DNA of 64,000 nucleotides from Limonium bicolor (lineage: Eukaryota; Streptophyta; Magnoliopsida; Caryophyllales; Plumbaginaceae). This document shows, in pieces, positions 49,628 through 61,250 of the stretch. Position numbers and translations under genes: made by a program. The DNA is taken from NCBI GenBank assembly GCA_023374045.1, contig CM041776.1, positions 317,428,722 to 317,492,721 on the forward strand, in the 5' to 3' direction. The notes under the pieces were generated by a model. That model saw only the letters and a program-made list of their open reading frames with translations, was not told the origin of the DNA and did not search any database. How positions within the stretch are numbered: position 1 is the stretch's first letter; each line of letters starts with the position of its first letter.

Positions 49628-49975
49628 GGGAAAATTCACAATATATCCCTATTTTATTTCGTAATTCACAATATACCCCCTTTTTTTAAGCTATATCACA
49701 AGATACCCCTGTTTTATTTGCTAATTCATAAAATGTCCCTTTTTGCTAACGGCCGTCAAATACTTCGTTAACCTCCCTTGGAAAATGACTATTTTGCCCC
49801 TGACTTTTTTTTTTTGAAAATTCATAGTTTCGTTATGGAATGACTTTTTTTAAAAAAAATTTAAAGTTTATAATATACCCCTATTTAAGTTTGTTGTTCA
49901 CGAAATAATGTTTTGAAGTTCACAAGATACCCCTGTTTATGTTTTGAGGTTCACGAAATACCCTTAACACCCTGA
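49628..49975. mobile_element. Mutator-type end with ATACCCC repeats, second end not found
   Basis: It starts GGGAAAATTCACAATATATCCC after TATAAATTA, matching the end of the 9-bp-duplication MITE at 18948. Five or six copies of TTCACRAKATACCCCTRTTTT follow in the same direction (49660-49965), e.g. TATATCACAAGATACCCCTG and GAGGTTCACGAAATACCC. No inverted partner end was located, so this is either a one-ended remnant or a larger element whose other end has changed. Confidence 0.55.
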
Positions 49976-49979
49976 TGGC

Positions 49980-50767
49980 AAAGCATCACTTAGTTTTTTC
50001 TTGTTTTTCAAGTGCATTCAGCCTCTTCATAATCCCAGGATAAATATTGTTTGCATTCCAGTTCTTTGAGGTTTTCTGTCTCTCGGAATGTCTCACCAAT
50101 AGCTGAGTATGAACCCCCGTCATACACAATTAGACACAATTATAATTTATGACTAGAGATAAACAAGTATAGCATGAATTATTTACATAGTTAGGTAGAT
50201 ATCTTCAAGTAAAAGAGTAGATTGGTTTAGTCATGTGGACAAACAATAATGTCATAGGCATTGGGTTTAAAATAGCTAACTCTTAGTCAAACTCAATAGT
50301 GGACCAGAACTTTTGTTTGGGGGGCAAAAAAAATTTTAACACTATTATTCTTTAAAACATTATGCTAAGGTATAGTTTGATCTGAAAATGATATATACAT
50401 GTAAATTAATATTTTTATTTTTTAGTATGAATAAATATATCTTCAGATTTCGGGTTGGGTCATGGATTTAGATTTCTACCCTAACCCAACCCACAAAATT
50501 AGTCTATTATCTTAACTCAATCCAAAAATAATTGCTACCCTAACCCATAAAAGAATGGGTTGAGTTCAGGTTAGGTCTAGTGTAAACATTTCTGGCATTT
50601 CGCGGGGTATGTGCCTGTCATACAAGCGATTATTGATAATTGATTGAAACGCGTAGGACTGGAGAACTGAATGCATCCAGTCATGTCGTTAGGGCAGCAT
50701 AAACCTTATTTATGCATGTAGAGAGGACCATTGAAAATCTTTAACATTCAGGCACAATGCTAAGCTC
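49980..50767. other. No convincing gene
   Basis: The minus strand near 50000-50070 reads NWNANNIYPGIMKRLNALEKQ, which loosely recalls a segment of Mutator-type transposases, but it is short and isolated. The remainder (50100-50767) has no recognisable feature. Confidence 0.3.
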
Positions 50768-50775
50768 CTTTTCAT

Positions 50776-51264
50776 TAGGGTGTTCATAACCGGTTAACTG
50801 GATTGTCGGTTAGTCAAATTTGATAATTGTAACCGGTTTATTTAGAAGCGGTTTCGGTTGCGGTTTTACCGATTTAACGGTTAACCGAAATGATGTAGAT
50901 TTATGTGTTTTTTTCTTATAATTAGTAAACTATGTGCGGTTTTTCCGGTTTTTGATGCGATATTAAACCGGTTAACTGCCGATTTTAATAAGATTTTATT
51001 GGTTTTGGTATTATTCTAACCATTAACTATATAATTGTATATTTATTTTTGGTAAATCTAATAATTAACCATATAGTTTTATACTTGTACTAAAAAAATT
51101 TAAATTAAATGCTTAAGCGGTTTTTTCAGTTAACCGGATTCATCAAAATCAATAACCGGAACCGGAACCGGGAAACTAAACAGTTCGGTTAACCGGATTT
51201 CCGGTTTCGGTTTCACCGATTTTGGTTCCGGTTTGACGGTTCCGGTTTTCTATGAACAACCCTA
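50776..51264. mobile_element. hAT-type non-autonomous element rich in AACCGG
   Basis: Ends TAGGGTGTTCATAACCGG and TATGAACAACCCTA; 8-bp duplication CTTTTCAT at 50768-50775 and 51265-51272. AACCGG/CCGGTT words are dense in both subterminal parts. 489 bp, non-coding. Confidence 0.93.
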
Positions 51265-51654
51265 CTTTTCATATGCATACTCCCTTGTTATCACACTTGT
51301 GAATAGTACGTATAATCCTTACACACGATTGTTGTTCACTGTTAACTTTTTTTTTTTTGCCAGTTCACGCGTAATGCCGCAAATATGACAATCATCATCG
51401 GTTAAAAGAAAAAAAAAAACCACTAGGTAGGCCTAGTTGTGATGCTTTCAACATACAATTTACATTCAGAAATAAATATTTTTAGAATACTAATTAATTG
51501 GCCTTCTACGATCAAAGATTTATGTATAGCTTGATTGCACTCTTCGAAGGTCAATATGGTTTGTCATACATTGAGTTCATGAATATAAATAAAACTTAAT
51601 AAGTAGGGAATATACATATATAATGTCCGCCGGCGCCCACTTAGCTTCTTGGTT

Positions 51655-53649
51655 TCAGTTGAGCTTCGCTAACAGCCACTCTGAGAAATTAGCAATAAAA
51701 AATCCCAAGAATACCTGAAAAAAAGGAGATTTCAAAAACTTTATATCTGTTACTTTCCAGACTATATTAATTGATATGGTAGAGATTATCTAAGGTGGGA
51801 AAGAAAGGCATTAATAGGTATTACCATTAATTACCTGAGCTGAACCGATTATGTAAATAAGAGAATAACGATGTCTGTGGATGAAAATGTCTTCTAACAT
51901 TGCTAATGGTATGGTGAGTGAAAGTCCCAACGCAGAAACCAAAGGAGTGGTCCAAACAATACCCAACGCTCTGATAAATTGGGATTGGAATTTGGAATTA
52001 CTAGCTAGCTACCAAAGTTGTTAATTTAATTAAACTGTACGTAAAAGTCGAATCACTGCAAAATTCATTGAAATGTACGTAGTACACTTACAGTAGGTAA
52101 TCCGGAAGAAAGCTTCCAACGAAGCAGTTGGCGATAAGGATCTCAATCATCTTAGCCGAGTGTGGAACTGTTAGTTTCGGTTCTAAACCCATCGCAGTCA
52201 AAGGCCAGGCTGAGAGTTCCAAGAATATACCACTCAAAAGTAAGATTATGAATTGCATGCTATTGTATAAAATATGACCAGTTTGCATCATGTAGAGAGA
52301 GTTTATTAGTAGTTACCAAGCCACCAGAGAGCGAGTAGGGTAAATAATCCAATGAATCCATATAGCTTCTGTATGTCCACTCTTTGTCCTTCCCCAGCAT
52401 GTTTCTTAAGAAGCACTATTTTTTTATTCAAATGATGAAAACCACATTAAATCGTAATAATTTAATAGTATATAAATTTAGAATGTTGCAGAATATATAT
52501 GATCATTATCGATCTATATACATGTGGGAAAAGAAATACTACTAACCAGTAAATAGTCCATAAGTCATAGCTGACAGTAATGCAAAGAGATCTCCAATGA
52601 GAGAATGCTTCCCATTTCTAAACAAAAAAGATGTACAAAAACTCAGTTAATTGTTGATTAAGCTAGTAAGTAATTGGGTTTTAGACTCGACTTCAAGAGT
52701 AATGAAATGAAGTTGATATGTAACATACAAAGATGTAAGTTCATGTGACTTGTTGGGAGCCCAAGTTTTCCCACAAGTGGTCATAACGATTCCTGTTGTG
52801 CTTATAACCACAGATACAATTTTCACTGTTGTTAAGGTCTCCACCTTCATAGCTACCCCTATAAAAAGGGTGAATAAACCCGAAGTTGACACCAGTATTG
52901 TTGTGCTTGCAACTGTGGTTCTAGCAAGTGCAGCATTCGAAAAGTACTTAAATCCATAAAGGGAAAAGAAAAAGAGCTTCTATTAGACCGATCGATCATC
53001 ACAAGTAAGCTTATATATAAAGGATCAATCACATATGAAAATGAGAAGGAGTCAGTTGATTATATCACCTCTGTTGAGAACCATATAGGGGCAATGCAGG
53101 TTGCTAGTAGAGCAAGACTTGTAGTACTCATGACAGCATCACCATTTTCTACAGTACTACTTGAGGGGATCTCATCATCAACGGTTGTGATGTTTTGATC
53201 ATCTCTATTAAGGTGTGGGTCATGATGAGTGTCAATTGAGATGCGACTGTCGAATCTGGGAGAAGAAGTACTAGTGTTCTTGTCGTTGGTGTTGACAGCA
53301 ATATTGGAATCTACATCATCACTAATATTTTGGGTGGTGGTGGAATTGCGATTCTTGTAGAGACTTAGTAACCACGTCTTTAGAAACGCGATTGGAAGAT
53401 GAAGTGCCAAGAAAGACGTTCCTAGATACGTAACTACAAATGGATGCTCGTATTCTTCCAAAATTCCCTGAAGATAATAAAAACGTGAAAACTTAACCTT
53501 TCGATGCAAGATTTTAGACATATATATATATATGTATATATAGAATGAAGACTCATCACCTGAGTAACTTCACAAGAGGTGACCCACAGTGCAATAACAA
53601 TGACAACGAGGAGCAAACCAGCTCTGTATCTGCAAGCACTCTTCATCAT
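51655..53649 (-). CDS. SLC35F5-like / EamA-family membrane transporter, 8 exons, intact
   Basis: A multipass transporter of the drug/metabolite superfamily; the substrate of plant members is not established, and they are placed in internal membranes. Minus-strand exons: 53649-53560, 53467-53069, 52946-52729, 52617-52547, 52415-52317, 52209-52092, 51970-51835, 51714-51655; all introns are GT-AG, phases agree, and the sum is 396 codons plus stop. The first membrane segment is AGLLLVVIVIALWVTSCEV, followed by PFVVTYLGTSFLALHLPIAF, a polar Ser/Asp/Asn-rich loop of about 70 residues, then the EamA repeat (NAALARTTVASTTILVSTSG, GDLFALLSAMTYGLFTV, KLYGFIGLFTLLALWWL, IVWTTPLVSALGLSLTIPLA, RYSLIYIIGSAQVFLGFF). 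The start is the first of two ATGs (53649 or 53646). Family match is clear from the SATSGLFT-like and TPLV-LG-SLTIPLAM motifs. Confidence 0.92.
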
Positions 53650-54301
53650 CCACCACTCCCAACCCAGCAGCTAGCTAGCGTTTAAGATATGATCAAAAGG
53701 TGAGCATATATCGATCCTTCTACGAAAACACTCCAAGCTAAAATAAACTGTGTTGTCTGTGTCGCCTTAGCTAGCTATTATGTTAGTGTCGTCTTGGAAG
53801 ACATTGGGCTTAAGCACCGAAGAGCAGAGTATTAGCTAGCTAGCTAGTGCGCTGAGGGGGGAAGTCGAGTGGTTAACTTATGTCATGTTTGTAGGAAAGG
53901 ACAAAAACAACAATATTCAAAGGGAAAGTTTGTGGGTAAAGAAAGCAAGCAACATTTAATTTGGCCCAATCGAGCGCCCATGCTTTTTTCTCTTTGTATC
54001 TACGATTTTCTCTTTATTCGAAGTAACATCGATCCTATTCCTATGTTACGATGGTGATGCGTTAAATGCTTCTGGAACCCGCCCGAGTATATAGTACGTA
54101 CACCTACTTGATTTGAATCTTGAGGATTAAGACAACAACGTATATTGGAAAATGATGAGCTGCAAATAAATAATCGATAAAGTTTATTTTAGGTGGCCAA
54201 TGAGGATCGACTATTTAATCATCTCAAAGGCATGATTTTGGAGACTGAGTGCTAGAGAAAAGGCAAATTAAAAGGAAATACTACAAGTGAAATCTCTCCA
54301 A
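53650..54301 (-). promoter_or_regulatory. Upstream region of the transporter gene
   Basis: This holds the likely promoter and leader of the minus-strand gene. AGCTAGCTAGCTAG palindromic runs occur at 53835-53850 and GCTAGCTAG at 53670. No core element can be assigned with confidence, and no gene is seen. Confidence 0.35.
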
Positions 54302-54514
54302 TCAAAACATCCGACGACCATGAATGAACATCACAAATAAAAAATTGCTTACTAAGCATTTGTTAAGCGTATGCTTGAAAAGAAGAATTTCTAAGTCTCT
54401 CATCACCTCTCCTTCAAGAGCACAATTCACTCTCACATACCCCGACGGAGGAAGAATCCACTTTATAGCTTTCGTTCTCCTTCTGCTGTTTGGCATTTTG
54501 CTTGTATGTTGCAC
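54302..54514 (-). pseudogene. Possible fragment of a LINE RNase H domain
   Basis: The minus-strand frame reads IKWILPPSGYVRVNCALEG, which resembles the WxPPxxGxVKLNxDGA entry of the plant RNase H domain at the end of LINE ORF2. It lacks the rest of the domain. Weak call; it may be chance. Confidence 0.25.
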
Positions 54515-54520
54515 TCATCC

Positions 54521-54651
54521 GAAACGTGAGAATATCATGTGTCAAAATAACACAGAAACGTTTCAGATTTTCCGAAACGTTTTGGGTCAAATTATATTAC
54601 CACGGAGACGTTTCGAGGTGTTTCAGGTTTCTGAAACGTTTCTGAAACGCC
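54521..54651. repeat. GAAACGTTTC-like palindromic repeats
   Basis: GAAACGTTTC or close variants occur about six times in 130 bp (e.g. CAGAAACGTTTCAG, CCGAAACGTTTTGG, CTGAAACGTTTCTGAAACG). They lie between the transporter promoter region and the hAT-type element. Possibly part of a MITE; no ends were found. Confidence 0.6.
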
Positions 54652-54690
54652 ACACTAACCCAGGCATTTTGGTGCAACAGAGACGTAAAC

Positions 54691-55120
54691 TAGGGATGAC
54701 AATGGGTGACGGGTGCCCATTTCACCCGACTCGTTAAAACGGGTAAAAAATGGGTGACGGGTGAAATAGGTACGGGTCGGGTGAACATTTTTTACTCGGT
54801 CATCAGACCCGTCATCTGTTTGTATTATATTAAATAAAAAAAAATACTTATCCCATAATTTAAAGATAATTTGGAAATATTTTAGCTAATACTATGTGTT
54901 TTGAGTATGTTATTGACATTAATTGATGTGGTATGTGCTATTGAACAAATACGAGTGTATTTTTTTTAAAAGATAAACTTATATAAGGTGTTAAAAGACA
55001 AAACAGATGACGAGTGATGAGGTTGCGGGTGACGGGTCAGGTCGGGTGATGCGGGTGAAAAACGGGTAATGGGACAAGTGGAGCGTCACCCGACCCAAAC
55101 CCGACCTGTTGTCATCCCTA
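54691..55120. mobile_element. hAT-type non-autonomous element rich in GGGTGACGGG
   Basis: The ends TAGGGATGACAATGGGT and ACCTGTTGTCATCCCTA are inverted. The flanks ACGTAAAC (54683-54690) and ACGCCAAC (55121-55128) are an 8-bp duplication with two changes. Both subterminal parts are packed with GGGTGACGGGT or its complement (CACCCGAC), while the middle is AT-rich. 430 bp, non-coding. Confidence 0.88.
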
Positions 55121-55128
55121 ACGCCAAC

Positions 55129-55529
55129 TAGCGAGCTGAGTATGCCCTTTTTGCACAACTAGCCTGATTCAGCACGATTTTCACCAGTATTGATATTGAA
55201 TGTTTTCAAAGATTTGTTGTTTTTCTCTCTCTACAAGCAATGATAACCCATTCTGAAAGACTAGAATTAAAGAATTTGTTTTCTGTTTTTGTATCAACTA
55301 ATTACTTTCCACCAGCTTTTGCAACAAAACAATCTCTAATAGCATGTAAAACAGTCTCACTATTAACACGGAATTTGCATCGATTATCATCTGCAATTCG
55401 TCTTAGTACACGTAAGAGATTCATCCCCTCCTTGAGGATTAAATCCTCTTGGGGACTTGGAGTTTGCTCACTTCTCTAAAAATTGGTTAAGAAGTTCAGT
55501 ATGAATTAGCCCATGCATAATGAATAAGC
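55129..55529. other. No recognisable gene
   Basis: Short open frames (e.g. 55240-55479) without motif. No repeat ends recognised. Confidence 0.4.
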
Positions 55530-56104
55530 AGAAGCTATTGTGAAATACCCCTCCTTCTTGTAGACTAACAAGACTAACAACGTACACCGTCCAATACAAG
55601 AACCAAACGTTATGGTGAAAAGTAGAGAAGGGAACGCGCTCCTCCACGCGCGCCCCTTTTTCTTTCGTCGGGATTACTATTCCCTCATTGAAGATGGTAG
55701 ACCTCCCTAGCTCTACTCAGAGCTCCCCCAGTATCATGACCTGCAGTGAGCGTTGGAACAGCGTCTCCTCCACTCAGCTCCCCGCCCGCCTTGCTAGCAC
55801 GTCACTTCCGCCTTCAATGCCGTCGAGTCCCAACGCTAGGAGGTCAGAATCTCCCCCTACCTCGCCTCTCTCTCGATCCAGTTGCAGAAGCTCCTAATTA
55901 CTCTGGAGATCCGGTTCGGTTGTCGAGGTAAGACTTAGTAATCTCTCTGAAGGAAGTAAAATACTTCTTGTTCCCCCGGATGCTTTAGTTCAAGCTTTAA
56001 GAACTTTAGTTTAGTCTCTGATTTTACTACCCCTCCAAAGAAAGAGAAAGCTAAACACAAAATCCCTAATTAGTCTCCTAATTCAAAGAATACCCCCGAT
56101 CTTT

Positions 56105-57642
56105 GTGTGCGCGCCTCCTATGGATTCTATAATTGCTAATTGTTCTCGCCTACAACTTCACCCTGCGGAATCGACCTGGATTGAAGAGGGTACTTTGTCC
56201 AACTCGCAAAACCACCCTGACTTTCAAAGAGCTCTTTTTGGGCGTCTCTGGAGTCCTTCCCGAGCTGCTCCCAAAGTCCTTCAGAATGTCTTGTTGAATA
56301 TTTGGAAACCCAAACCTGGTTTTAGAGTCTCAGAGGTGGGTTGCAACCGCTTTTCTTTTCAATTTTCGTGTGAAGCGGATATGAGAATGGTCCTAGCTGG
56401 TGGACCGTGGCACTTCCAAAGTCGTCTTCTGGCGGTGGTTCCTATAAACCCTAATATAAATATAGAGGAACACGACTAAAGAGATTAAGTTTGGGTGGGG
56501 ATCCATAAGCTGCCTATGGCCTTTTTCAATAAACTTTCTGCTATCAGGTTGGGAAACTGTATAGGGAAATTTGTGGATTGTCAGGAGAGATTTAATCCCT
56601 TGGCTGCCAAGATTTTACGTATTAGGGTGGAGATTAAGATTGCTGATCCGCTTTGCCGTATGCTCATACTGAAGACTTCTAAAGGGAATCGTGTGTTTAG
56701 ACTTTCGTATGAGAACCTTCCTGCTTCTGCTACAACTGTGGAGAGTGAGTCACATTAAAGCTGATTGTCTGTTTTTGGGAAAAGATGATGTTGCTCCTGA
56801 TAGATTTGGGCCTTGGTTAAGATCAGAGTATGCTGCTGCTTTAGCAGAGGCCTCGGAGTTTGCTTTGTTCAAGCAATGGAAAGATGAAGGGGCTTTGGAT
56901 GGCCTGACTGCTATGGTTTCACACTCTGAAAGCTCTCCAAATTATAACCCCCCTTCTCTCAATGTGGACCTCACTCTGGCTACTCTCCTGTCGACACCTT
57001 TCCATCGCTGCCTATTCTGTCCCAAGCTCCCATAAAAAATTCCCCCTCTCACCCTGTCTCGTCTGAAGCCATCCTCCAAGTTTACCATCAGTTAAACCCC
57101 CTCCTGGTTTTAACCAATTCTCGGCCCCTTTAACCTCTATTATGATTTCCTCCACGGTCATCCCACAACCTGCTGATGGAACCCCTCTTTTTCCTTTTAC
57201 AGAGAACAGGAATGAGGTAACTTGTGTATTGGAGCCAAGCTATGCTAGCTTTTTCCAAAGATTTTAGCTCCAAAGGAAACCCAGCCCCAATTTCCCCCCT
57301 GCCTTCTACTCAGTCTGTTCCTTCTTGGCCCAAAGAAAAGGAGCATGTCCCTACTGTTTCTCTGCTAAAGAGATTTGTATCAACCTTGCTGAAGCAACCA
57401 ATGCGATGCCTTCTTCCCACTCTGGACCTAGTGGCAAAGGAAAGGCTAAGATGTACCCGGAGTCTAGCCTTAGCCCTAGACATTCTGAAACTTTCAAAAC
57501 AAAAAAAAGGAAAACCTTTGGTATCAGCCCTCTGATGACCAGTTCCCGCTTGGCTTTGGGTGAACTGGAGGAGACTGAGTATTATGAGGCTCTCCTTGAT
57601 GAGGCAGACCCTGAGGAGGATCAGGGCTGCCCTCCAAAATGA
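56105..57642 (+). pseudogene. LINE ORF1, decayed
   Basis: The first frame has the DUF4283 core: FQRALFGRLWSPSRAAPKV, VGCNRFSFQFSCEADMRMVL and GGPWHFQSRLL. It ends with two stops near 56478-56490, after which VWVGIHKLPMAFFNK, IGNCIGKFVD-like text and the zinc knuckle (CYNCGE, then SHIKADC after a frame change near 56745) follow. Next come FGPWLRSEYA and a Ser/Pro-rich linker. The end (57325-57642) is acidic. It is not translatable as one protein. Confidence 0.85.
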
Positions 57643-60600
57643 GTTGCTTATTCCTTAACTGCCGGGGGTTGGGTCGCCCCTGTGCAGTTGATTGGGTGAC
57701 GTTCTTGTTGAAGGAGCATAAACCCAATCTGGTGTTTATAATGGAGACTCATAAAGCTAGTATGGATATGGATGTGTTAGTTAAGAAATGGAGAAATTAC
57801 TCTGGCTGGGCAATTAGTAGTAATGAAGAAGTGGGGGACTTCTGCTCTATGGTCCAAAGTTTGTGACATCAGACCGGTCAATCATTCAGCTCACCACATC
57901 ACAGTGGAAGTCCAACTCCCAGGTATGAATAATTTTATGTTTACTGGTTTCTTGGATGGGCAAATTGGCATCTCAAGCATCACTCTTGGAACTTGATTAG
58001 TAATTGAATGCTGAAATTCTATGGCCTGGGTTCCTGAGGAGGAATTTTAAATTCGATTTTGTGAGAGAGTGAAAATTATGAGGGAGAGGAATGAGGATCA
58101 ATGGATCCCTTTTGACAGGTCACCACTCTCTCTGGATTGGTACCTAGGTTTTGTTGGTTTTCCCTTACACCTTCACTAATTGTCAAGCAGAGCCGTTTCC
58201 TCTTTTAGCAGGTTAGATAGAGTCTTTGCCTCCCAAAATCTTTAGCCTTGTATCCTTCTGTGTCTCATCTGCCTAGGGAATGTTCGGACCATTGCCCCAT
58301 CCTCCTCAAATTGCTTGGGAATCACAAAATCCTACTAAATTGTTCAGATTCGAGAATGTGTGGCCCTGGATAGTCACTGTAAATCCATTGTGGAATCCAT
58401 CTGGGGAGAGACTAGTGATATCTTATGACCAATATTGCCAGATGTAAAAAAAAACTTTTGGACTGGAATGGGTGGTCTTTCAAAAAAATAAGTTTGTTTC
58501 AAACTGAGAGAAAAAAGAAAAGAGCTTGAGATTATCTCTGTGGGCCTATCAAAGTGATGGGCTATCTCTAATAGGAAGAGGCTCCTGTTAGAGATTGAAT
58601 TGTTTATTGAAGGAAGAAACCAAATGGAAACAAGGTCGGGGATAAATGGATTAAAGAAGGGGATAAAAATACTGCCTATTTTCATAGCAGAGCTACCAAT
58701 GATCGCAGGAAAATGAATCTTCTGTCTCCAGGATAAATATGTAACATGTGTTTTGATTGGAATGAACGGATAATATTGTTGCCTCCTATTTTTGAAGACT
58801 TGTTCCACACTCCCGCGACTGTAATATGGATGGTTTTTATGCATATGTCAATGGTTCTCCCCCCTGAGTGCATTGAGGATCTAAACTTTGATTATTCTGC
58901 TGAGGAATTGTGAGAGCTGCTAAACAGTTTAGGTTCCAACAAAGCTCCAGGGCCCTGATGGTTTTAATGGTTGTTCTTTAAAACCTTTTGGTTAGATGTG
59001 GGTAAACCAGGTTATTGATACAGTCCTGAATATCTTGAGGGGTAACCCTCTTCCAGCGAGCTTACAATTACCACATCGCTCTCATCCCCAAAGAAAAGGG
59101 TGCTACTTGCCTTACTAAATTCAGACCCTTGCCTTGTGTAACTTCACCTACAAATAGCCACCCAAGTGTTAGCCAACCGCATACAAGACATTCTTCCTAG
59201 AATCATTTCTCAGAACCAGTCCGGTTTGTCAAGGGGAGGTTACTTACTGATAATGTCATACTAGCTGGGGAGTTACACCACAAAATTGAGAGATCTCTAG
59301 CAAAAAAGAAAGGCCTGTTTTCCTTGTAAGATTGACTGAGTAAGGCTTATGATAGATTGAGTTGGGAGTTTCTTAACAAAATCATCATAGCTATGGGTTT
59401 TCTGATGCCTGGAGAATTCCGTGATGAATTGTGTTACTTCAGTCAAGGGATCTATTATCATCAATGGTTCCCCGGGGAGAGCTTTCTCCCAAAAGAGAGG
59501 TATCAGGCAGGGGGATCCCTTTCCCCTTTCCTTTTATTAATTGCCCAGGAAGCTTTAATCAGAACCCTAACAATGCAATGACTGACCTCTCTTATGAAGG
59601 TATCCTTCTTGCAAATAATGCCCTCCTATTCCCACATGGCCTTTGCGGAGACCATTATTTTCTATGGGAAAGCAAACTCTTCAAATATCCAAACTTAGGG
59701 CCGTATCCTTAACTCCTTTTAGAAGCCTCAGGCCACAAAATAAACCAAGAAAAGTCAGAATTGTCTTCAGTAAAAAAATCCCTCAAACCGTGAAGGATTC
59801 CCTCTCAACAATCCTAAATGTTCACCAAGTCAGCTCCTTCTCGAAATACCTTGGCCTTCCAGTTAAAGTGGGTAGAAACAAAAAAGAGACTTTTTAGTTA
59901 TCTTCTGAAGCTATTAAGAAAAAATTTCTTTGCTGGAATAGGCCTGTGTCTCATGCTGCCAGATCGACTCTTATCTTGAGTGTTCTCCAAGCTATCCCCA
60001 CCTTCACTATGTCTTTGTTTAAGTTACCCTGTGGGGATTATTGAGAAAATTAACTCCATTTGTGCTCAATTCTGTGGTCTGGATCGGGAAAAAAAACCAT
60101 GCATTGGAAAAAATGGGATGCAGTGTGTTCTGATTTTTGACCAGGTGGCCTGGGTTTCGAGCTATTGAAGCTTTTAACAAAGCCCTCTTAGCTAAACAAA
60201 TCTGGCTTATCCTTTCTAATGATAACACCCTGGTTCCAAATCTTTTAAAAGCCCTTACTTTCCCAATTCTTGCATCCTTTCAAGCTTCTAAAAGTAAGAA
60301 AGATGTCCAATCTGGGCATCTTTTCTAGCTGCTATTGATACCATTAAGTTGGGATCCCTGAGATGTATTGGTAATGGGAAGGATACTCCTATTTGGGACT
60401 CCCCCTGGTTAGAGAAAAATCACCCTGCAAATCCGTCTCCAAAAACACCAACTGTCCTCATCTTACTCAGTTAACTAGCTCTTGAGCCATGATCAGTCCT
60501 CCTGGAACCTGAACCTTATTTCAGAAACTTTCCTTCCTCTTGACCAAGCTGATATTCTGAATACCAACTTTCAGATTCTTCCAAGGACTCTTGGACCTGG

Positions 60601-61250
60601 GTAGGCACAAGCTCTGGCAGTATTCTGTGAAGTCTGGCTACAACAAATTGATTCATCGCCCCAACCTACCTCTTCCTCAGAATCTACCACCCATTTCTCT
60701 GTGATAAAAAAGAAGCTGGTTCCTTCCCTTATCCCGCCAAGAGCTTGCCTGTATGCTTGGAAGTTTTTTAGTAACACATCTCTCCCTTGTCTTGTTAATA
60801 TCTCTAAAGACTAGGAGGAAAGGATAAATGCTTCCTATGTGGTATCCCTGAAACTGATATCCATAGTATCTTCAAGTGTTGGGGCTTCAAGGGATGTTTG
60901 GTCAGATGTCATTGATATTGAGAGCATCCCTAATGAGTGTGATAATGCATTCAGGACTGGATCTCTCTAAAGTGATGGAATGGGGAAAACAAAGGGTTGG
61001 CTAGGTTGTGTAATACGATGTGGGCCATTTATGATGCTAGAAATAGGGTCAAACATAATCCAGAGCTTGCAATTCTGGAGTGTATTAATGCCAATTTGGC
61101 TTTTATTGAAGCTTACAAGAAGGAGAATCGAAACAACAATCAGCAGAGATTTCAAGACACGCATTTTATTTCTAATGATGATGTTACAATCTTTCCAATC
61201 ATTGTAATAGGAAGATGGGTTATAATTTGACTTGTAATGGTATTATCATG
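57639..61250 (+). pseudogene. LINE ORF2, decayed; catalytic RT aspartates read as asparagines
   Basis: It starts MSCLFLNCRGLGRPCAVDWV, an endonuclease opening that overlaps the ORF1 stop by four bases. The endonuclease rapidly loses frame. RT pieces: GSNKAPGP near 58935, FRPLALCNFTYK near 59125, QNQSGF near 59210, then SKAYDRLSWEFLNKIIIAMG from 59338 and GGSLSPFLLLIAQEAL near 59510. The catalytic motif, normally Y/F-A-D-D-A-L-L-F, reads ANNALLF, with both aspartate codons changed to AAT (59614-59619). A zinc-binding/RNase H region is only faintly visible to about 61200. Frames change many times. Confidence 0.85.

Noticed and set aside
50000..50070. NIYPGIMKRLNALEKQ as a captured Mutator transposase exon
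   Set aside because: Too short, single frame, no flanking domain; listed only as a weak hint.
54302..54514. A small independent gene with a PPSGYVRVNC motif
   Set aside because: Better read as a possible scrap of a LINE RNase H domain; no start context or continuation.
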